64,000 nucleotides of DNA from Oceanidesulfovibrio marinus (lineage in GTDB: Bacteria > Desulfobacterota > Desulfovibrionia > Desulfovibrionales > Desulfovibrionaceae): positions 930,001-994,000 of the forward strand of contig NZ_CP039543.1 in NCBI RefSeq assembly GCF_013085545.1, given 5' to 3'. A program made the position numbers and the translations under genes. The notes beneath the pieces are model-generated. The model did no database searches. It had not been told where the DNA came from and saw only the letters and a list, made by a program, of their open reading frames with translations. Shown piece after piece: positions 43,569-53,408 of this stretch (positions are counted from its first letter, which is position 1; each line of letters starts with the position of its first letter).

Positions 43569-45314
43569 ATGGACACGAAGCTCGACCTGATGCGCACGCT
43601 GGAACAGCTACGCCTCGATAATCCGCTGCTCACGCCGCAGCAGATGGCCGCCTGGGACCGCTGGACCATCGATGAGTTCGGCCTGCCCGAAGAGTTACTC
43701 ATGGAGAACGCCAGCCGCGTGGCCCTGGATGTGCTGCGCGAGCGTTTTCCCCGCGTGGGCGCGCCCGGCGCTCCGGACTGCCTGGAAGGCAAGCGCGTGC
43801 TGCTGCTGGCCGGTCCGGGCAACAATGGCGGCGACGCCGTGGCCCTGGCCCGGCACCTGCTGGACAACGGTGCCGTGGTTCTGGTGCTCACAACCAAATC
43901 GCCCGAGGCGTACAAGGGCACAGCCCAAAAGCATCTGGAGTACGCGCAGAAGGCCGGGGTCCCCTTCGGTTTCATCCAGATAGCGGACTGGCTGCGGCCC
44001 ATGGATCAGCTTCCCGAGGAGTACGGCGCCGCCGACCGCGAGGGCTTCTGCGACATTATAGTAGACGGCCTGCTGGGCACCGGCTTTTCCGGCGAGCTGC
44101 GCGACGACTACAAGACGTGGGTGCAGGCCATCAATAAAATACGCGACCGCGCCTTTGTCCTGGCCATCGACGTGCCCTCCGGCCTGGACGGCACCACTGG
44201 CAAGCCAAGCCCCGTGGCCGTGCGCGCCCACGCCACCGTGACCATGGAGGCGGCCAAGACCGGCATCGCCCTGCCCGAGGCCGAGCCTTGGGTGGGCCGG
44301 CTGGAAGTACGCCGCATCGCCATTCCCCGCGCCGTTCGTTTTGCACAGCCCGTACAGCGCGCCCTGCTCACGGACGCCGTGGCTTCCCTTGTGGATACGC
44401 CGGACCCGGCCATGCACAAGGGCACGGCCGGCCGTGTCTGCATCATCGGCGGCTCCCACGGGCTCACAGGCGCGCCCGTGCTCTCGGCCATCGCGGCCCT
44501 GCGCGCCGGCGCCGGGCTCGTGACCATCGCCTGCCCCGGCGGCATCGCCTCGGAGGTGAAGAACGGCCAGCCCGAGTGCATGACCCTACCCCTGGGCGAG
44601 GGCACCGTGCTCGTCCCGGAGATGTACAGCGAGCTGGAAGAGCGAATTCCCGGCTTCGACGCCCTGCTGCTGGGCCCGGGCATGGGCCGCGACCCGGAAA
44701 GTGCCCGGCTGCTCAAGCGCGTGCTGGCCCAGGAGAACAGGCCCCCGGCCGTAGTGGACGCCGACGGCCTCTTTCATCTTTCCCAGCGCCCTTCCCTGCT
44801 GGGCATGCTGACCGACCGCGACGTGCTGACGCCCCATCCCGTGGAGATGGCCCGGCTCGTCGCGGCCGTGGACACCATGGACGAATCGTCGGCCATGGAA
44901 CGCTACACCGAGAACCGCATCGCACTGGCCGAAGGCTTTGCCGAGCGCTTCGCGCCGTGCCTCGTGCTCAAGGGCGCGGGCACGGTCGTGGCCCAGAAAC
45001 TGGCGGGAAACGACGACCCCACGAGCTTTTTGTGCCCCATCGCCTGTCCGGAGCTCGCCATCGGCGGCTCCGGCGACGTGCTGGCCGGTCTGATCGCCGC
45101 GCTTTTGGGCCGCAACGACCGGAACTCGCCCCCCTTGCCTGCGGCATGCCTCGGGGTGTATTGGCACGCTTCGACCGGTCGCATACTGGGCCGGTCGGTT
45201 CCCGGACGCGGAGCCATGGCCCGTGAAATCGCACACGCCCTGCCCCAGGCACTCAAGGAGTTGATACATGCTCACAGCCAAGGACATCATGACCACGGAC
45301 GTGGTCTCGGTTGA
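43569..45314 (+). CDS. nnrD: Bifunctional NAD(P)H-hydrate repair enzyme (epimerase + dehydratase)
   Basis: A 581-residue fusion that repairs damaged NAD(P)HX. The N-terminal YjeF/NnrE half has LLLAGPGNNGGDAVALARHL and DGLLGTGFSG; the C-terminal ribokinase-like NnrD half has HKGTAGRVCIIGGSHGLTGAP, LLLGPGMGRDPES, VLTPHPVEMARL and the ADP site IGGSGDVLAGLIAALLG. ATG 43569 is preferred over the GTG one codon earlier. Its 3' end overlaps the CBS gene by 47 bases in another frame. Confidence 0.94.
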   Translation: MDTKLDLMRTLEQLRLDNPLLTPQQMAAWDRWTIDEFGLPEELLMENASRVALDVLRERFPRVGAPGAPDCLEGKRVLLLAGPGNNGGDAVALARHLLDNGAVVLVLTTKSPEAYKGTAQKHLEYAQKAGVPFGFIQIADWLRPMDQLPEEYGAADREGFCDIIVDGLLGTGFSGELRDDYKTWVQAINKIRDRAFVLAIDVPSGLDGTTGKPSPVAVRAHATVTMEAAKTGIALPEAEPWVGRLEVRRIAIPRAVRFAQPVQRALLTDAVASLVDTPDPAMHKGTAGRVCIIGGSHGLTGAPVLSAIAALRAGAGLVTIACPGGIASEVKNGQPECMTLPLGEGTVLVPEMYSELEERIPGFDALLLGPGMGRDPESARLLKRVLAQENRPPAVVDADGLFHLSQRPSLLGMLTDRDVLTPHPVEMARLVAAVDTMDESSAMERYTENRIALAEGFAERFAPCLVLKGAGTVVAQKLAGNDDPTSFLCPIACPELAIGGSGDVLAGLIAALLGRNDRNSPPLPAACLGVYWHASTGRILGRSVPGRGAMAREIAHALPQALKELIHAHSQGHHDHGRGLG

Positions 45315-45735
45315 GCCGTCGTCCGATACCGCCGAGGCGGTCCGGCTCATGCTCGACAACCATTACAACGGCCTGCCCGTGATTGATTCAGAGGGCCGCC
45401 TCGAAGGCATCATCTGCCAAAGCGACCTCGTGGCCAAGCAGAAGCAGGTCCGCCTGCCTTCGTTTTTTACGATCCTCGATTCCATGATCCCCCTCTCCGA
45501 CCCCTCCTCCCTGGAGCGCGAGCTGCAGAAGGTGGCGTCGAGTACGGTGGACGGCGTGATGACCAGGAAGGTGGTCACAGTGACGCCGGACACGCCTCTC
45601 GACCAGGTCGCCAACCTCATGGTGGACAAGAAGCTGCACACTATCCCGGTGGTGGACGCCGGCAAACTGGTTGGCGTAATCGGCAAGGAAGACGTGCTGC
45701 GCACGCTCATGGACCGTATCGATCCGGCGTCCTAG
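45268..45735 (+). CDS. CBS-domain protein
   Basis: A 155-residue protein made of two CBS motifs: KDIMTTDVVSVEPSSDTAEAVRLMLDNHYNGLPVID and VDGVMTRKVVTVTPDTPLDQVANLMVDKKLHTIPVVD. Tandem CBS pairs bind adenosine nucleotides and act as energy sensors. No effector domain is attached, so the partner is unknown. AAGGAG is seven bases before its ATG, inside the nnrD frame. Confidence 0.92.
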   Translation: MLTAKDIMTTDVVSVEPSSDTAEAVRLMLDNHYNGLPVIDSEGRLEGIICQSDLVAKQKQVRLPSFFTILDSMIPLSDPSSLERELQKVASSTVDGVMTRKVVTVTPDTPLDQVANLMVDKKLHTIPVVDAGKLVGVIGKEDVLRTLMDRIDPAS

Positions 45736-45759
45736 GACGCGCCAATCCACCGGATATTC

Positions 45760-46317
45760 ATGGACTCCGAACCATCATCCCCCGCGTCATCGTTGCGCCT
45801 TGTTGACAGCGAGGCCACGATGGCGCTCGGCCTTGCTCTGGGGCGGGCCTGGGTCAAGCTGTGGGAGCGCGGCGCGCCGAAATGCCGCACCCTCCTCTTG
45901 ACCGGCCCCCTGGGAGCAGGCAAGACCACTCTGGTCAGGGGACTCATCCAGGCGTTGCCGGGCGGCGACGAGGCGGAAGTCTCCAGCCCGAGCTTCACCC
46001 TGGCGAACCACTACCCAACCACGCCGGAGGTAGCCCATGCGGATCTCTACCGGCTGGCGGGAACCGCCGCAGACTGGGAGATACTCGACCTTCTGGACGA
46101 ACACCCCGGTATAGTTGTTGTGGAATGGAGCGAGCTCGTTCCCGAGTCCGAGCTGCCCGAGCATCGCCTGCTCGTGTCGCTTGAACGTGTGGACGGGTCC
46201 GGCGATACGGGACGCGTCGCCCGTATCACCGCATCGACGCCGGCATGCGCGCCGCTCTGCGAGGCATGCAAAGAGGCCGTATCGGCGTTCTCACATGGCG
46301 CGGACATGCAACAGTAA
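45760..46317 (+). CDS. tsaE: tRNA threonylcarbamoyladenosine biosynthesis ATPase TsaE
   Basis: A 185-residue P-loop protein needed for t6A37 formation in tRNA, acting with TsaB and TsaD. The Walker A motif is LLTGPLGAGKTTLVRGL; SSPSFTLANHY and the HADLYRL motif with VVVEWSELVPE are diagnostic. A Cys-containing C-terminal extension of about 30 residues is not part of the core. The ribosome site is weak. Confidence 0.93.
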   Translation: MDSEPSSPASSLRLVDSEATMALGLALGRAWVKLWERGAPKCRTLLLTGPLGAGKTTLVRGLIQALPGGDEAEVSSPSFTLANHYPTTPEVAHADLYRLAGTAADWEILDLLDEHPGIVVVEWSELVPESELPEHRLLVSLERVDGSGDTGRVARITASTPACAPLCEACKEAVSAFSHGADMQQ

Positions 46318-46350
46318 TCCGCGCGAAGAATAATGAAGGAAGGCGCAGCA

Positions 46351-47580
46351 ATGCGAATCCTCGTGCAGAAGTTCGGCGGCACGTCCGTCGCCGATCTCAC
46401 GTGCATGCGGCAAGTGCAGGCAAAGGTGGAGAAGGCCCTTGCAGACGGCTACAAGGTCGTGTGCGTGCTCTCCGCCATGGCTGGCGAGACCAACCGCCTG
46501 CTTACGCTTGCCCGGGAATGGTCCTCGCGGCCGGACCCGAGCGAGCAGGACGTGCTCATCGCCACAGGCGAACAAGTTTCCGTGGCGCTTTTTACCATGC
46601 TGCTCAGGGACGCCGGCTGGAAAGCGCGCTCCGTCCTGGGCTTTCAGATGCCCATGCATACGGACAACGATTACGGCAAAGCGCGCATCATGAATATCGA
46701 TTCCGATCGGCTGAAACAGATGCTGGATGAGCACGAGGTGCTCGTGGCGGCAGGTTTCCAGGGCTGCGACGAATGCCAGCGCATCACCACGCTGGGACGC
46801 GGCGGCTCCGACACCTCCGCCGTGGCTCTGGCCGCCGCACTGGAGGCGGAGCGCTGCGAAATTTATACGGATGTGGAAGGCGTGTACACCACGGACCCCA
46901 ACCTCTGTTCCCGCGCGCGCAAGCTGGACCGCGTCGCCTATGATGAGATGCTGGAGATGGCGAGCATGGGCGCAAAGGTGCTGCAGATCCGTTCCGTCGA
47001 ATTCGCCAAGAAATACAACGTTCCCGTTCTGGTGCGGTCCACGTTCTCGGACGCCTCGGGAACTCTCGTGACCAAGGAGGATCCGTCCATGGAAGAGGTC
47101 AAGGTTTCCGGTATCGCTTACGACAAGGATCAGGCGCGGGTGACCCTGCGCGAGGTGCCGGACCGTCCCGGCGTTGCCGCCGCGATTTTCGGACCTCTGG
47201 CCGATGCGGGCATTCTCGTGGACATGATCATCCAGAACGTGAGCCGCGAAGGCAGGACGGACATGACCTTCACGGTGAGCCGCAGCGACCTGGAGCGGGC
47301 GCTGGAGATTCTCCAGTCCGTAGCCAAGGAGATCGAGGCCAACGACCTGATCCACGATCTGGGCGTGTGCAAGGTATCGGTCATCGGCGTGGGCATGCGC
47401 AACCACTCCGGCGTGGCCGGCACGGCGTTCCGCGCGCTCACGGCGGAGAACATCAACATCATGATGATCTCCACCTCCGAGATCAAGATTTCGTGCGTGA
47501 TCGAGGAGAAGTACCTGGAGCTGGCCGTGCGCACACTGCACGACGCCTTCGAGCTGGACAAGCAGTCGGCCGAGGACTAG
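46351..47580 (+). CDS. lysC: Aspartate kinase
   Basis: A 409-residue enzyme phosphorylating aspartate, the entry to lysine, threonine and methionine synthesis. ILVQKFGGTSVADL is the kinase start, ITTLGRGGSDTSAVALAAAL the substrate/ATP loop, and two ACT domains follow (ARVTLREVPDRPGVAAAIF; VSVIGVGMRNHSGVAGTAF), implying feedback by lysine and/or threonine. AAGGAAGG is seven bases before ATG 46351; the codon at 46333 is too close to the tsaE end to be favoured. Confidence 0.96.
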   Translation: MRILVQKFGGTSVADLTCMRQVQAKVEKALADGYKVVCVLSAMAGETNRLLTLAREWSSRPDPSEQDVLIATGEQVSVALFTMLLRDAGWKARSVLGFQMPMHTDNDYGKARIMNIDSDRLKQMLDEHEVLVAAGFQGCDECQRITTLGRGGSDTSAVALAAALEAERCEIYTDVEGVYTTDPNLCSRARKLDRVAYDEMLEMASMGAKVLQIRSVEFAKKYNVPVLVRSTFSDASGTLVTKEDPSMEEVKVSGIAYDKDQARVTLREVPDRPGVAAAIFGPLADAGILVDMIIQNVSREGRTDMTFTVSRSDLERALEILQSVAKEIEANDLIHDLGVCKVSVIGVGMRNHSGVAGTAFRALTAENINIMMISTSEIKISCVIEEKYLELAVRTLHDAFELDKQSAED

Positions 47581-47607
47581 CCCCGGCCGCATCGACATAT
47601 CCGAACA

Positions 47608-49503
47608 TCAGGTCCGGGGGCATCGCCCTCGGACCTGCATCGCTTCTGCCATAGCCTCCAGAATCTGCTCCCAGTTCATGGGCTTGGAGACGTAGCAGTC
47701 CATCCCCACGCTGAGAAAGAGCTCCCGGTCCTCGATGCTGGTGTGCGCCGTCATGGCCACAATAGGTATCTCCGAGTCCAGCACGCATGCCTCGCCGGAG
47801 CGGATGCGCTTTGTGGCCTCCACGCCGTCCATGCCCGGCATGCGCACGTCCATGAGCACTACGTCGAAGGTCTGGCGCGACAGGACCTCCAGGGCGTCCT
47901 TGCCGTTGCCCACCGTGACGACCTCGTGCCCTTCCCGCCTCAGAATGAGCTGGGCAAAGGCCTGGTTCACGGCATTGTCCTCGGCCAGCAGCACCGTCAA
48001 CGGCGGCAGCGACGGAGCCGTGGGCTCCTCCTTCGCCTCCGCTTCCTCGGCGGCCGGCTCCTCATTTTCCGGGGCAGGCTTCTCGCGCTCGGCAGCGAGC
48101 GCCTTCTTCGCCGCCGCGTCCGCGGCGGTGGACAGCGGCAGCGTGACCGTAAAGACGCTGCCCTCGTCCTGGGTGCTGCGCACTTCGATGACGCCGTCCA
48201 TCATCTCCACAAGGCTCTTGGCGATGGCCAGGCCGAGGCCGGTTCCCTCGAAGGAGCGGGTGAACGAGCCGTCCACCTGATAGAAGCGTTCGAAAATATT
48301 GGCGACAAGGTCATCCGGAATGCCGATGCCGGTGTCACTGACCGTAAAATGCACGAGCTCGCGCGCGCACTTGTTGAGCCGCTCATCACGGCTGACGGAT
48401 ATGGAGACGCTTCCTTGCGGCGTGAACTTGACGGCATTGGAAATGAGGTTGGTCAGCACCTGCTTGATGCGTAACGGATCGCCCACGAACTCGTCGTCCA
48501 TATCCGGTGCAATGCTCAGGTTGTAATCCAACCCTTTGGCCTGCGTCGCATTCTCGAATGTGAAGAAGCTGTCCTCCACGAGTGCGCGCAGAGAGAACTC
48601 CTGCTTTTTCAGCGTCAGCACGCCCATCTCCACCTTGGAAACGTCCAGGATGTCATTGACGATGCTCAGGAGTTCCACGGCAGAGTCCTTGACCATACGC
48701 AGGTTGGTCTCCTGCTCCGATTCCAGCTCGGAGTCGATGACCACCTGGGTGAGGCCCAGGATTCCGTTGAGGGGGGTACGCAGCTCGTGGCTCATGCGCG
48801 CCATGAACTCGCTCTTGGCCTCGTTGGCTTTTTCCGAGGCGAGCTTGGCCTGGTTCAGCAGCTCTTCGGTGCGCTTGAGGTCGGTGATGTCCTCCACCGC
48901 GGAAAGCATGAAGCGGCAGGAGCTGCTCGCGAGCCGCGCCTGCGATGGTCCCGTGACCGAATCCAGACGCTCCGCGCAGTAGGGATCGTCCACCAGCACG
49001 GAGTTCATGCGAACGATGCGCTCCTCGCCGTTGCGCAGCCTGAGCGTGAGTAGGCAGGTCTGCTGGACGCCGTCGCGGAACACGCTCTGGCGGTGCGAAT
49101 AAAACGTCTTCTGCGAGTCGCTGTGCAGATAGGTGATGAACGGCTTGTTCGTCAGGCTGCAACGGTCCATGGCCAGCAGCCCGGCGCCGGCAAGGTTCGA
49201 TTCGCTGATGAGACCGTCTTCGTCAAAGGTGAAGTAGGCGATGGGCGCGAAGTCATAGAGCCGGATGTACTTGTTGCGCGAGGCTTCCAGGCGCGACTGG
49301 GCCGAGACGAGCTCATCGTTCTGCAGCTCCAGCTCGATCTGGAACACGGTGAGCTGGTGGATGAGCTCCTTGACGTCGTCCAGGGAGGCGGACAACTCCT
49401 CGGTACTCTTTTCGTCCACCAGGGCTTCGGCCTTCCGGCGCAGCTTCTCGAAACGGCGTTCCTTGTCGCCGGTTTCCTTCTGCCTGCAGCGATCCTGCTT
49501 CAT
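47608..49503 (-). CDS. Hybrid sensor histidine kinase (PAS-HisKA-HATPase-REC)
   Basis: A 631-residue cytoplasmic kinase with no membrane segment. Order: N-terminal coiled coil; one PAS domain (IRLYDFAPIAYFTFDEDGLI); HisKA with the phosphoacceptor His in FMARMSHELRTPLNGILG; HATPase (N box VLTNLISNAVKFTPQG, G boxes DTGIGIPDD and GTGLGLAIAKSLVEMM); an Ala/Glu linker; and a receiver domain with Asp in VVLMDVRMPGMDG. It starts at ATGA on the stop of the CheB-CheR-PAS gene with GGGAGGGACGGGG upstream, so the two should be made together and act as one signalling system. Confidence 0.94.
   Translation of the reverse strand: MKQDRCRQKETGDKERRFEKLRRKAEALVDEKSTEELSASLDDVKELIHQLTVFQIELELQNDELVSAQSRLEASRNKYIRLYDFAPIAYFTFDEDGLISESNLAGAGLLAMDRCSLTNKPFITYLHSDSQKTFYSHRQSVFRDGVQQTCLLTLRLRNGEERIVRMNSVLVDDPYCAERLDSVTGPSQARLASSSCRFMLSAVEDITDLKRTEELLNQAKLASEKANEAKSEFMARMSHELRTPLNGILGLTQVVIDSELESEQETNLRMVKDSAVELLSIVNDILDVSKVEMGVLTLKKQEFSLRALVEDSFFTFENATQAKGLDYNLSIAPDMDDEFVGDPLRIKQVLTNLISNAVKFTPQGSVSISVSRDERLNKCARELVHFTVSDTGIGIPDDLVANIFERFYQVDGSFTRSFEGTGLGLAIAKSLVEMMDGVIEVRSTQDEGSVFTVTLPLSTAADAAAKKALAAEREKPAPENEEPAAEEAEAKEEPTAPSLPPLTVLLAEDNAVNQAFAQLILRREGHEVVTVGNGKDALEVLSRQTFDVVLMDVRMPGMDGVEATKRIRSGEACVLDSEIPIVAMTAHTSIEDRELFLSVGMDCYVSKPMNWEQILEAMAEAMQVRGRCPRT
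47610..47636. terminator. Hairpin between convergent lysC and the histidine kinase gene
   Basis: AGGTCCGGGGGC pairs with GCCCTCGGACCT (one G-U in RNA) around ATC, about 30 bases after the lysC stop and within the last codons of the opposite-strand kinase gene. There is no T run, so termination would be imperfect. Confidence 0.4.
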
Positions 49504-52500
49504 GCCCCGTCCCTCCCCGCGACCACGTCCCCACACCGATCCACAACACCGACAGCGTACTGGAATACGCCTTCATCGTCTCGAACCGCAGATACGGAAA
49601 TCTGAACAACAATCACATCGCCGTCCTTTCGCTCATAATGTTTTTGCATGGAGTACCGCTCCAGCTTGCCTGCCACCAACTCGCGGAAGAGGCGTATGTT
49701 CTGGCCGATGTCCTCGGGCACGGTGAGATCATGGAACGTGGCCCTGCCCAGCTCTTCGCGTGTAAACCCGGTCAACTCGCAGAAGCTTTCGTTGACCAGG
49801 AGGAAGCGGCCGCCGGAATCAATCTGGACGATGCCGACCGGCGCATGGCGGACCGTATCGCGATATCGTTTCTCGCTGAGTTCCAGAACCTGCCGGGAGT
49901 CCTTGGAGCCGGTGATGTCGCGGAAAAAGACGGACAGCCCTTTGGACAAGGCGCCGTCGTCGCCCGCATTCTGGAGATACGAGTGGGAGTGGAAAAACAC
50001 GTGGAGCTCCAGCCAGCGGTTCCACTCCGGTATGAAGACCTCGAAGCTGTCCTCGCCCCGGGATTCCAGCACATGCTCCATCCTGGTCCGCGCCTCGGTG
50101 CCCAGAAGCTCCGGGAACACGCTCCAAAGCTCCCTGCCCAGAAGATCGCGCCGGCTCTTGCCCAGCTTCTGCACGGCCTTTTCGTTGACAAAGGTGAAGC
50201 GCCACAGCCGGTCCACCTCGAAAAAGCTGTCCGTGGTGTTCTCCAGGATTTCGAGCAGACGCCGCCTGGAGTACTCCAGCATGTCGTGGGACTTCTTGCG
50301 CTCGGTCACATCCTCGGCAATCTTGAGGTAGTGGACCTCGTTGCCGTCATCATCCTGCACCGGGATGATCGTGGCGTGCTCGTAGTAGCGGCGGCCGTCC
50401 TTGCGCACGTTGAGGAACAGGCCCTCCCACTTCCTCCCGGCTGCCAGCGTTTGCCACAGGCCGGCGTAGTCCTCGTCGTCCATCTCGCCGGACCGGAGCA
50501 GCGTATGCGTCCTGCCGATCACCTCGTCGGCCGGGTAGCCCGTGACCTCCTGGAAGCGGCGGTTCACGTACTCGATGACGCCCTTGCCGTCGGTAATGGA
50601 GATGATAGACGGGCTGAGTTCCACAGCCTTGGAAAGCTTGGTCAGCTCCATGGAGTTCTGCTTGAGCGCCGTGATGTCCACAAAGCTCAGGACAACGCCG
50701 GAAACAGCCTCGGTCTCGTCGCGATACAGCTGGATGCGCAAGAGGTGCCAGGTCCCGTCCTTGAGCTGCAGCTCCTTGTCCATGGGCTGGCTGGTGGAGA
50801 GCACGCGTCGGCAGTCGTCCATGAGGACGTCGTAGGAAAAGTTGTGCGCCAGATGGGACAACGGACGGCCCAGATCGCTTTCGAGCAGATTCATGACGCC
50901 GCTGGCGGCCGGAGTGAACCTGCGGATGGTGAGATCCCCGTCGAGAAACACGGTGCCGATGTCCGTGGAGGCGAGCAGGTTGTCCATGTCGTTGTTGAGC
51001 ACGGTGAGCTCGTGGATCTTGGACTGGTACTCGGAGTTGACGGTGACGAGCTCCTCGTTGACCGATTGCAGCTCCTCGTTGGAGCTCTGCAGCTCCTCGT
51101 TGGAGGACAGAAGCTCCTCGTTGGTGGCCTGGAGCTCCTCGTTGGTCGTCTCCAGCTCCTCGATCACGGCCTGCAGGTTCTCCTTGGTGAAGTTCAGCTC
51201 GTGCTCAAGGTCCTGCATCCGGCTCGACGAGCAATCCTCCTCATCGTCGGTCGCCTGTACGCTTCCGCCCTTGGATTCAAGGCGCTGGAAAACGACCAGG
51301 AACAACAAGGTGCCGGTCCTCTCGTCCGCAAACGGCTTCATACTCACAGTGACCCGGAATTGCTCCTCCCCTTCGCCCAGGGGGATTCGGTCGTAACGCA
51401 CCATCCTGCGCTCACGCAGCGCCTTGTTGAGCCCGGTCTCCAGCGGAACAGCCAGCTCCTGGCGCACCAGCGTCGTCAGCTTCAGGTTGATGTCGCCCGC
51501 CTTGAGCTGAAGATAGTCACTCACATCGCCCGAAAGGTGCACCACCTCCAGGTTCGCATCCACCACACAGCTTGCCGGAACATACTGCTCAAAGAGATAG
51601 CTGTGGATGCTGGCCAGGCTTTCCCGCTGGCTCTCCGGCGCATCGGCCACAAAAGCCTCGCACGCGGACACCGGTTTTGGAACCTTGCGCCGCATCGTGG
51701 ACGCGGCAAAGGTCTCGGATGGCAACGACACCTGCTTGCCTCGCGAGCGGAAGATCTTCCAGCGCGAATCGTACGTATTGAAAAGATTGGTGAACGAGCC
51801 AATGGACTCGCTGGCGCCGAGAAAGAGAAAACCGTTTGCGTTCAGGCCGAAGTTGAAGTGCTGGAACACCCGCTTCTGCAAGGGCTCCTGCAGGTAGATG
51901 AGCAGGTTGCGGCACGTGATGAGGTCGATCCTGTTGAAGGGCGGATCGCGGAACACGTTGTGCTGCGCAAAGATGACCATCTCTCGGAGGTCGTTGACCA
52001 CCTGGCAGCGGTCGCCCTTGCGGATGAAGTAGCCTTGGAGCTGGTCGCGGGCGACGTCCTCCAGCACGCTTTCCGGGTACAGAGCCGCGCCGGCGAAATC
52101 CAGGGAGTCGGCATCCACATCGGTGGCGAATATCTTCACCTCGTTATGCCTGCTGTGCGTGGTCTTGTACTCCTGGAAAAGCATGGCCAGGGAGTACGCC
52201 TCCTCGCCCGTGGCGCAGCCGGCAACCCACACGCGCACCGGCTCCTCCGGTCCCTTGGCGTCGAAAATCTCGGGAATGACACGCTTCCGGATGATCTCAT
52301 ACGCCTCGGGATCACGGAAAAAACGGGTGACGCCGATGAGGAAATCCTTGCTGAGCTGGTCCTGCTCCCCCGTGTTCTGGCTGACGTAGTCCACGTAATC
52401 CGCAAGCTTCTCGATCTGCATCACGGCGAGACGCCGTTCGATGCGCCGCATTATGGTGTTCGGCTTGTACTGCGAGAAGTCCACGCCGCTTCGCGTCAGG

Positions 52501-53273
52501 AGCAGCTGAAAAATCTTGTCGAGCAGGTTGCGGTCAGCCTCGCGCGGCGCGGCGGACTCAGACTGTTTCAGCGAGTGGGGATGGGCGGCGTACCTGGCGA
52601 GCTGAGCAGGCATTTCCTCCGGCGGCAGCACGTAGTCCGCAAGGCCGGTGCCCAGGGCGTTGGCCGGCATGGCCTCGAAGTCGGCGCTTTGGACAGCCTG
52701 GACCATGACCAGGCCGCCATGCTCCTTGATGGTGCGAATGCCGCGGACACCATCGCTGCCCGTGCCGGAAAGCACGACGGCAACGGCCTTGTGTCCCACG
52801 CTCTGGGCCAGGGAGTGGAAGAAGATGTCTATGGGGTAGCTGGGGGGACGTCCCGGGTCCTTGTCGCTCAACGAAAGCCGGCCATTGAATATGGTTAACA
52901 GCTTACGCGGCGGAATCAGATAGGCCGTGTCCTGCTGGACCTGGAGGCCGTCCTCTGCCTGGACCACGGGGATGGCTGATTTTTTGGATAGCAGCTCCGC
53001 CATCAGGCTGCGATTGTCGCTCGAAAGATGCTGGACAACGACATAGGCCATGCCGCTGTCTTTGGGCACGTTCCTGAAGAACAGCTCCAACGCCTCGAAG
53101 CCGCCAGCCGATGCGCCCAACCCTACGACAGGGAAACCGGGCACGTCCGGCGATGCGTCGGGAGGTACGGCTTCGCTCTCCGCGGCGCTCGCCGTGTCAT
53201 GTGATTCCGTGCCTACGGTGCGCTGCACGCCCACGCCCTCTTCGGTCTGGCTTTCTTGTGGTTCTTCAGCCAT
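49500..53273 (-). CDS. CheB-CheR fusion protein with PAS domains
   Basis: A 1257-residue signalling protein. The CheB methylesterase domain has its triad in [13 protein letters not shown] (Ser), VVVQHLSSD (His) and [14 protein letters not shown] (Asp); there is no receiver domain before it. The CheR methyltransferase follows with [13 protein letters not shown], the SAM loop [16 protein letters not shown] and [16 protein letters not shown]. After a PAS-like region comes a seven-residue repeat coiled coil, then at least three further PAS domains. Both opposing methylation activities in one chain are typical of these fusions, whose targets are often unknown. No chemoreceptor gene is adjacent. 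Confidence 0.93.
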   Translation of the reverse strand: MAEEPQESQTEEGVGVQRTVGTESHDTASAAESEAVPPDASPDVPGFPVVGLGASAGGFEALELFFRNVPKDSGMAYVVVQHLSSDNRSLMAELLSKKSAIPVVQAEDGLQVQQDTAYLIPPRKLLTIFNGRLSLSDKDPGRPPSYPIDIFFHSLAQSVGHKAVAVVLSGTGSDGVRGIRTIKEHGGLVMVQAVQSADFEAMPANALGTGLADYVLPPEEMPAQLARYAAHPHSLKQSESAAPREADRNLLDKIFQLLLTRSGVDFSQYKPNTIMRRIERRLAVMQIEKLADYVDYVSQNTGEQDQLSKDFLIGVTRFFRDPEAYEIIRKRVIPEIFDAKGPEEPVRVWVAGCATGEEAYSLAMLFQEYKTTHSRHNEVKIFATDVDADSLDFAGAALYPESVLEDVARDQLQGYFIRKGDRCQVVNDLREMVIFAQHNVFRDPPFNRIDLITCRNLLIYLQEPLQKRVFQHFNFGLNANGFLFLGASESIGSFTNLFNTYDSRWKIFRSRGKQVSLPSETFAASTMRRKVPKPVSACEAFVADAPESQRESLASIHSYLFEQYVPASCVVDANLEVVHLSGDVSDYLQLKAGDINLKLTTLVRQELAVPLETGLNKALRERRMVRYDRIPLGEGEEQFRVTVSMKPFADERTGTLLFLVVFQRLESKGGSVQATDDEEDCSSSRMQDLEHELNFTKENLQAVIEELETTNEELQATNEELLSSNEELQSSNEELQSVNEELVTVNSEYQSKIHELTVLNNDMDNLLASTDIGTVFLDGDLTIRRFTPAASGVMNLLESDLGRPLSHLAHNFSYDVLMDDCRRVLSTSQPMDKELQLKDGTWHLLRIQLYRDETEAVSGVVLSFVDITALKQNSMELTKLSKAVELSPSIISITDGKGVIEYVNRRFQEVTGYPADEVIGRTHTLLRSGEMDDEDYAGLWQTLAAGRKWEGLFLNVRKDGRRYYEHATIIPVQDDDGNEVHYLKIAEDVTERKKSHDMLEYSRRRLLEILENTTDSFFEVDRLWRFTFVNEKAVQKLGKSRRDLLGRELWSVFPELLGTEARTRMEHVLESRGEDSFEVFIPEWNRWLELHVFFHSHSYLQNAGDDGALSKGLSVFFRDITGSKDSRQVLELSEKRYRDTVRHAPVGIVQIDSGGRFLLVNESFCELTGFTREELGRATFHDLTVPEDIGQNIRLFRELVAGKLERYSMQKHYERKDGDVIVVQISVSAVRDDEGVFQYAVGVVDRCGDVVAGRDGA
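51050..51175 (-). repeat. 21-bp tandem coding repeat for a heptad coiled coil
   Basis: About six imperfect 21-base units on the pattern AGCTCCTCGTTGG encode the repeated heptad [14 protein letters not shown] in the CheB-CheR-PAS protein. Similar NEEL repeats are a known hallmark of this fusion family and give a rigid signalling helix. Confidence 0.8.
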
Positions 53274-53408
53274 GGTGCGAAAAGACTCGTCTGATTCGCC
53301 CCTGTGTTACTGGTGTCTCGACCGCGATTTGTTCCTGGTCCCCTATCATAAAGGGGGCGCGAGACAAAGCGATTGATCCTCCGGAAAATTAATTTAGGAG
53401 GCAGCAAT

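Noticed and set aside
51050-51175. Tandem 21-bp repeats as a possible CRISPR or VNTR locus
   Set aside because: They are in frame, encode a heptad coiled coil typical of CheB-CheR-PAS proteins, and have no spacers.
49638-52898. 1086-codon plus-strand frame opposite the CheB-CheR gene
   Set aside because: Shadow of codon bias: the translation is rich in Leu, Val, His and Gln without any domain, and the minus strand carries a full set of catalytic motifs.
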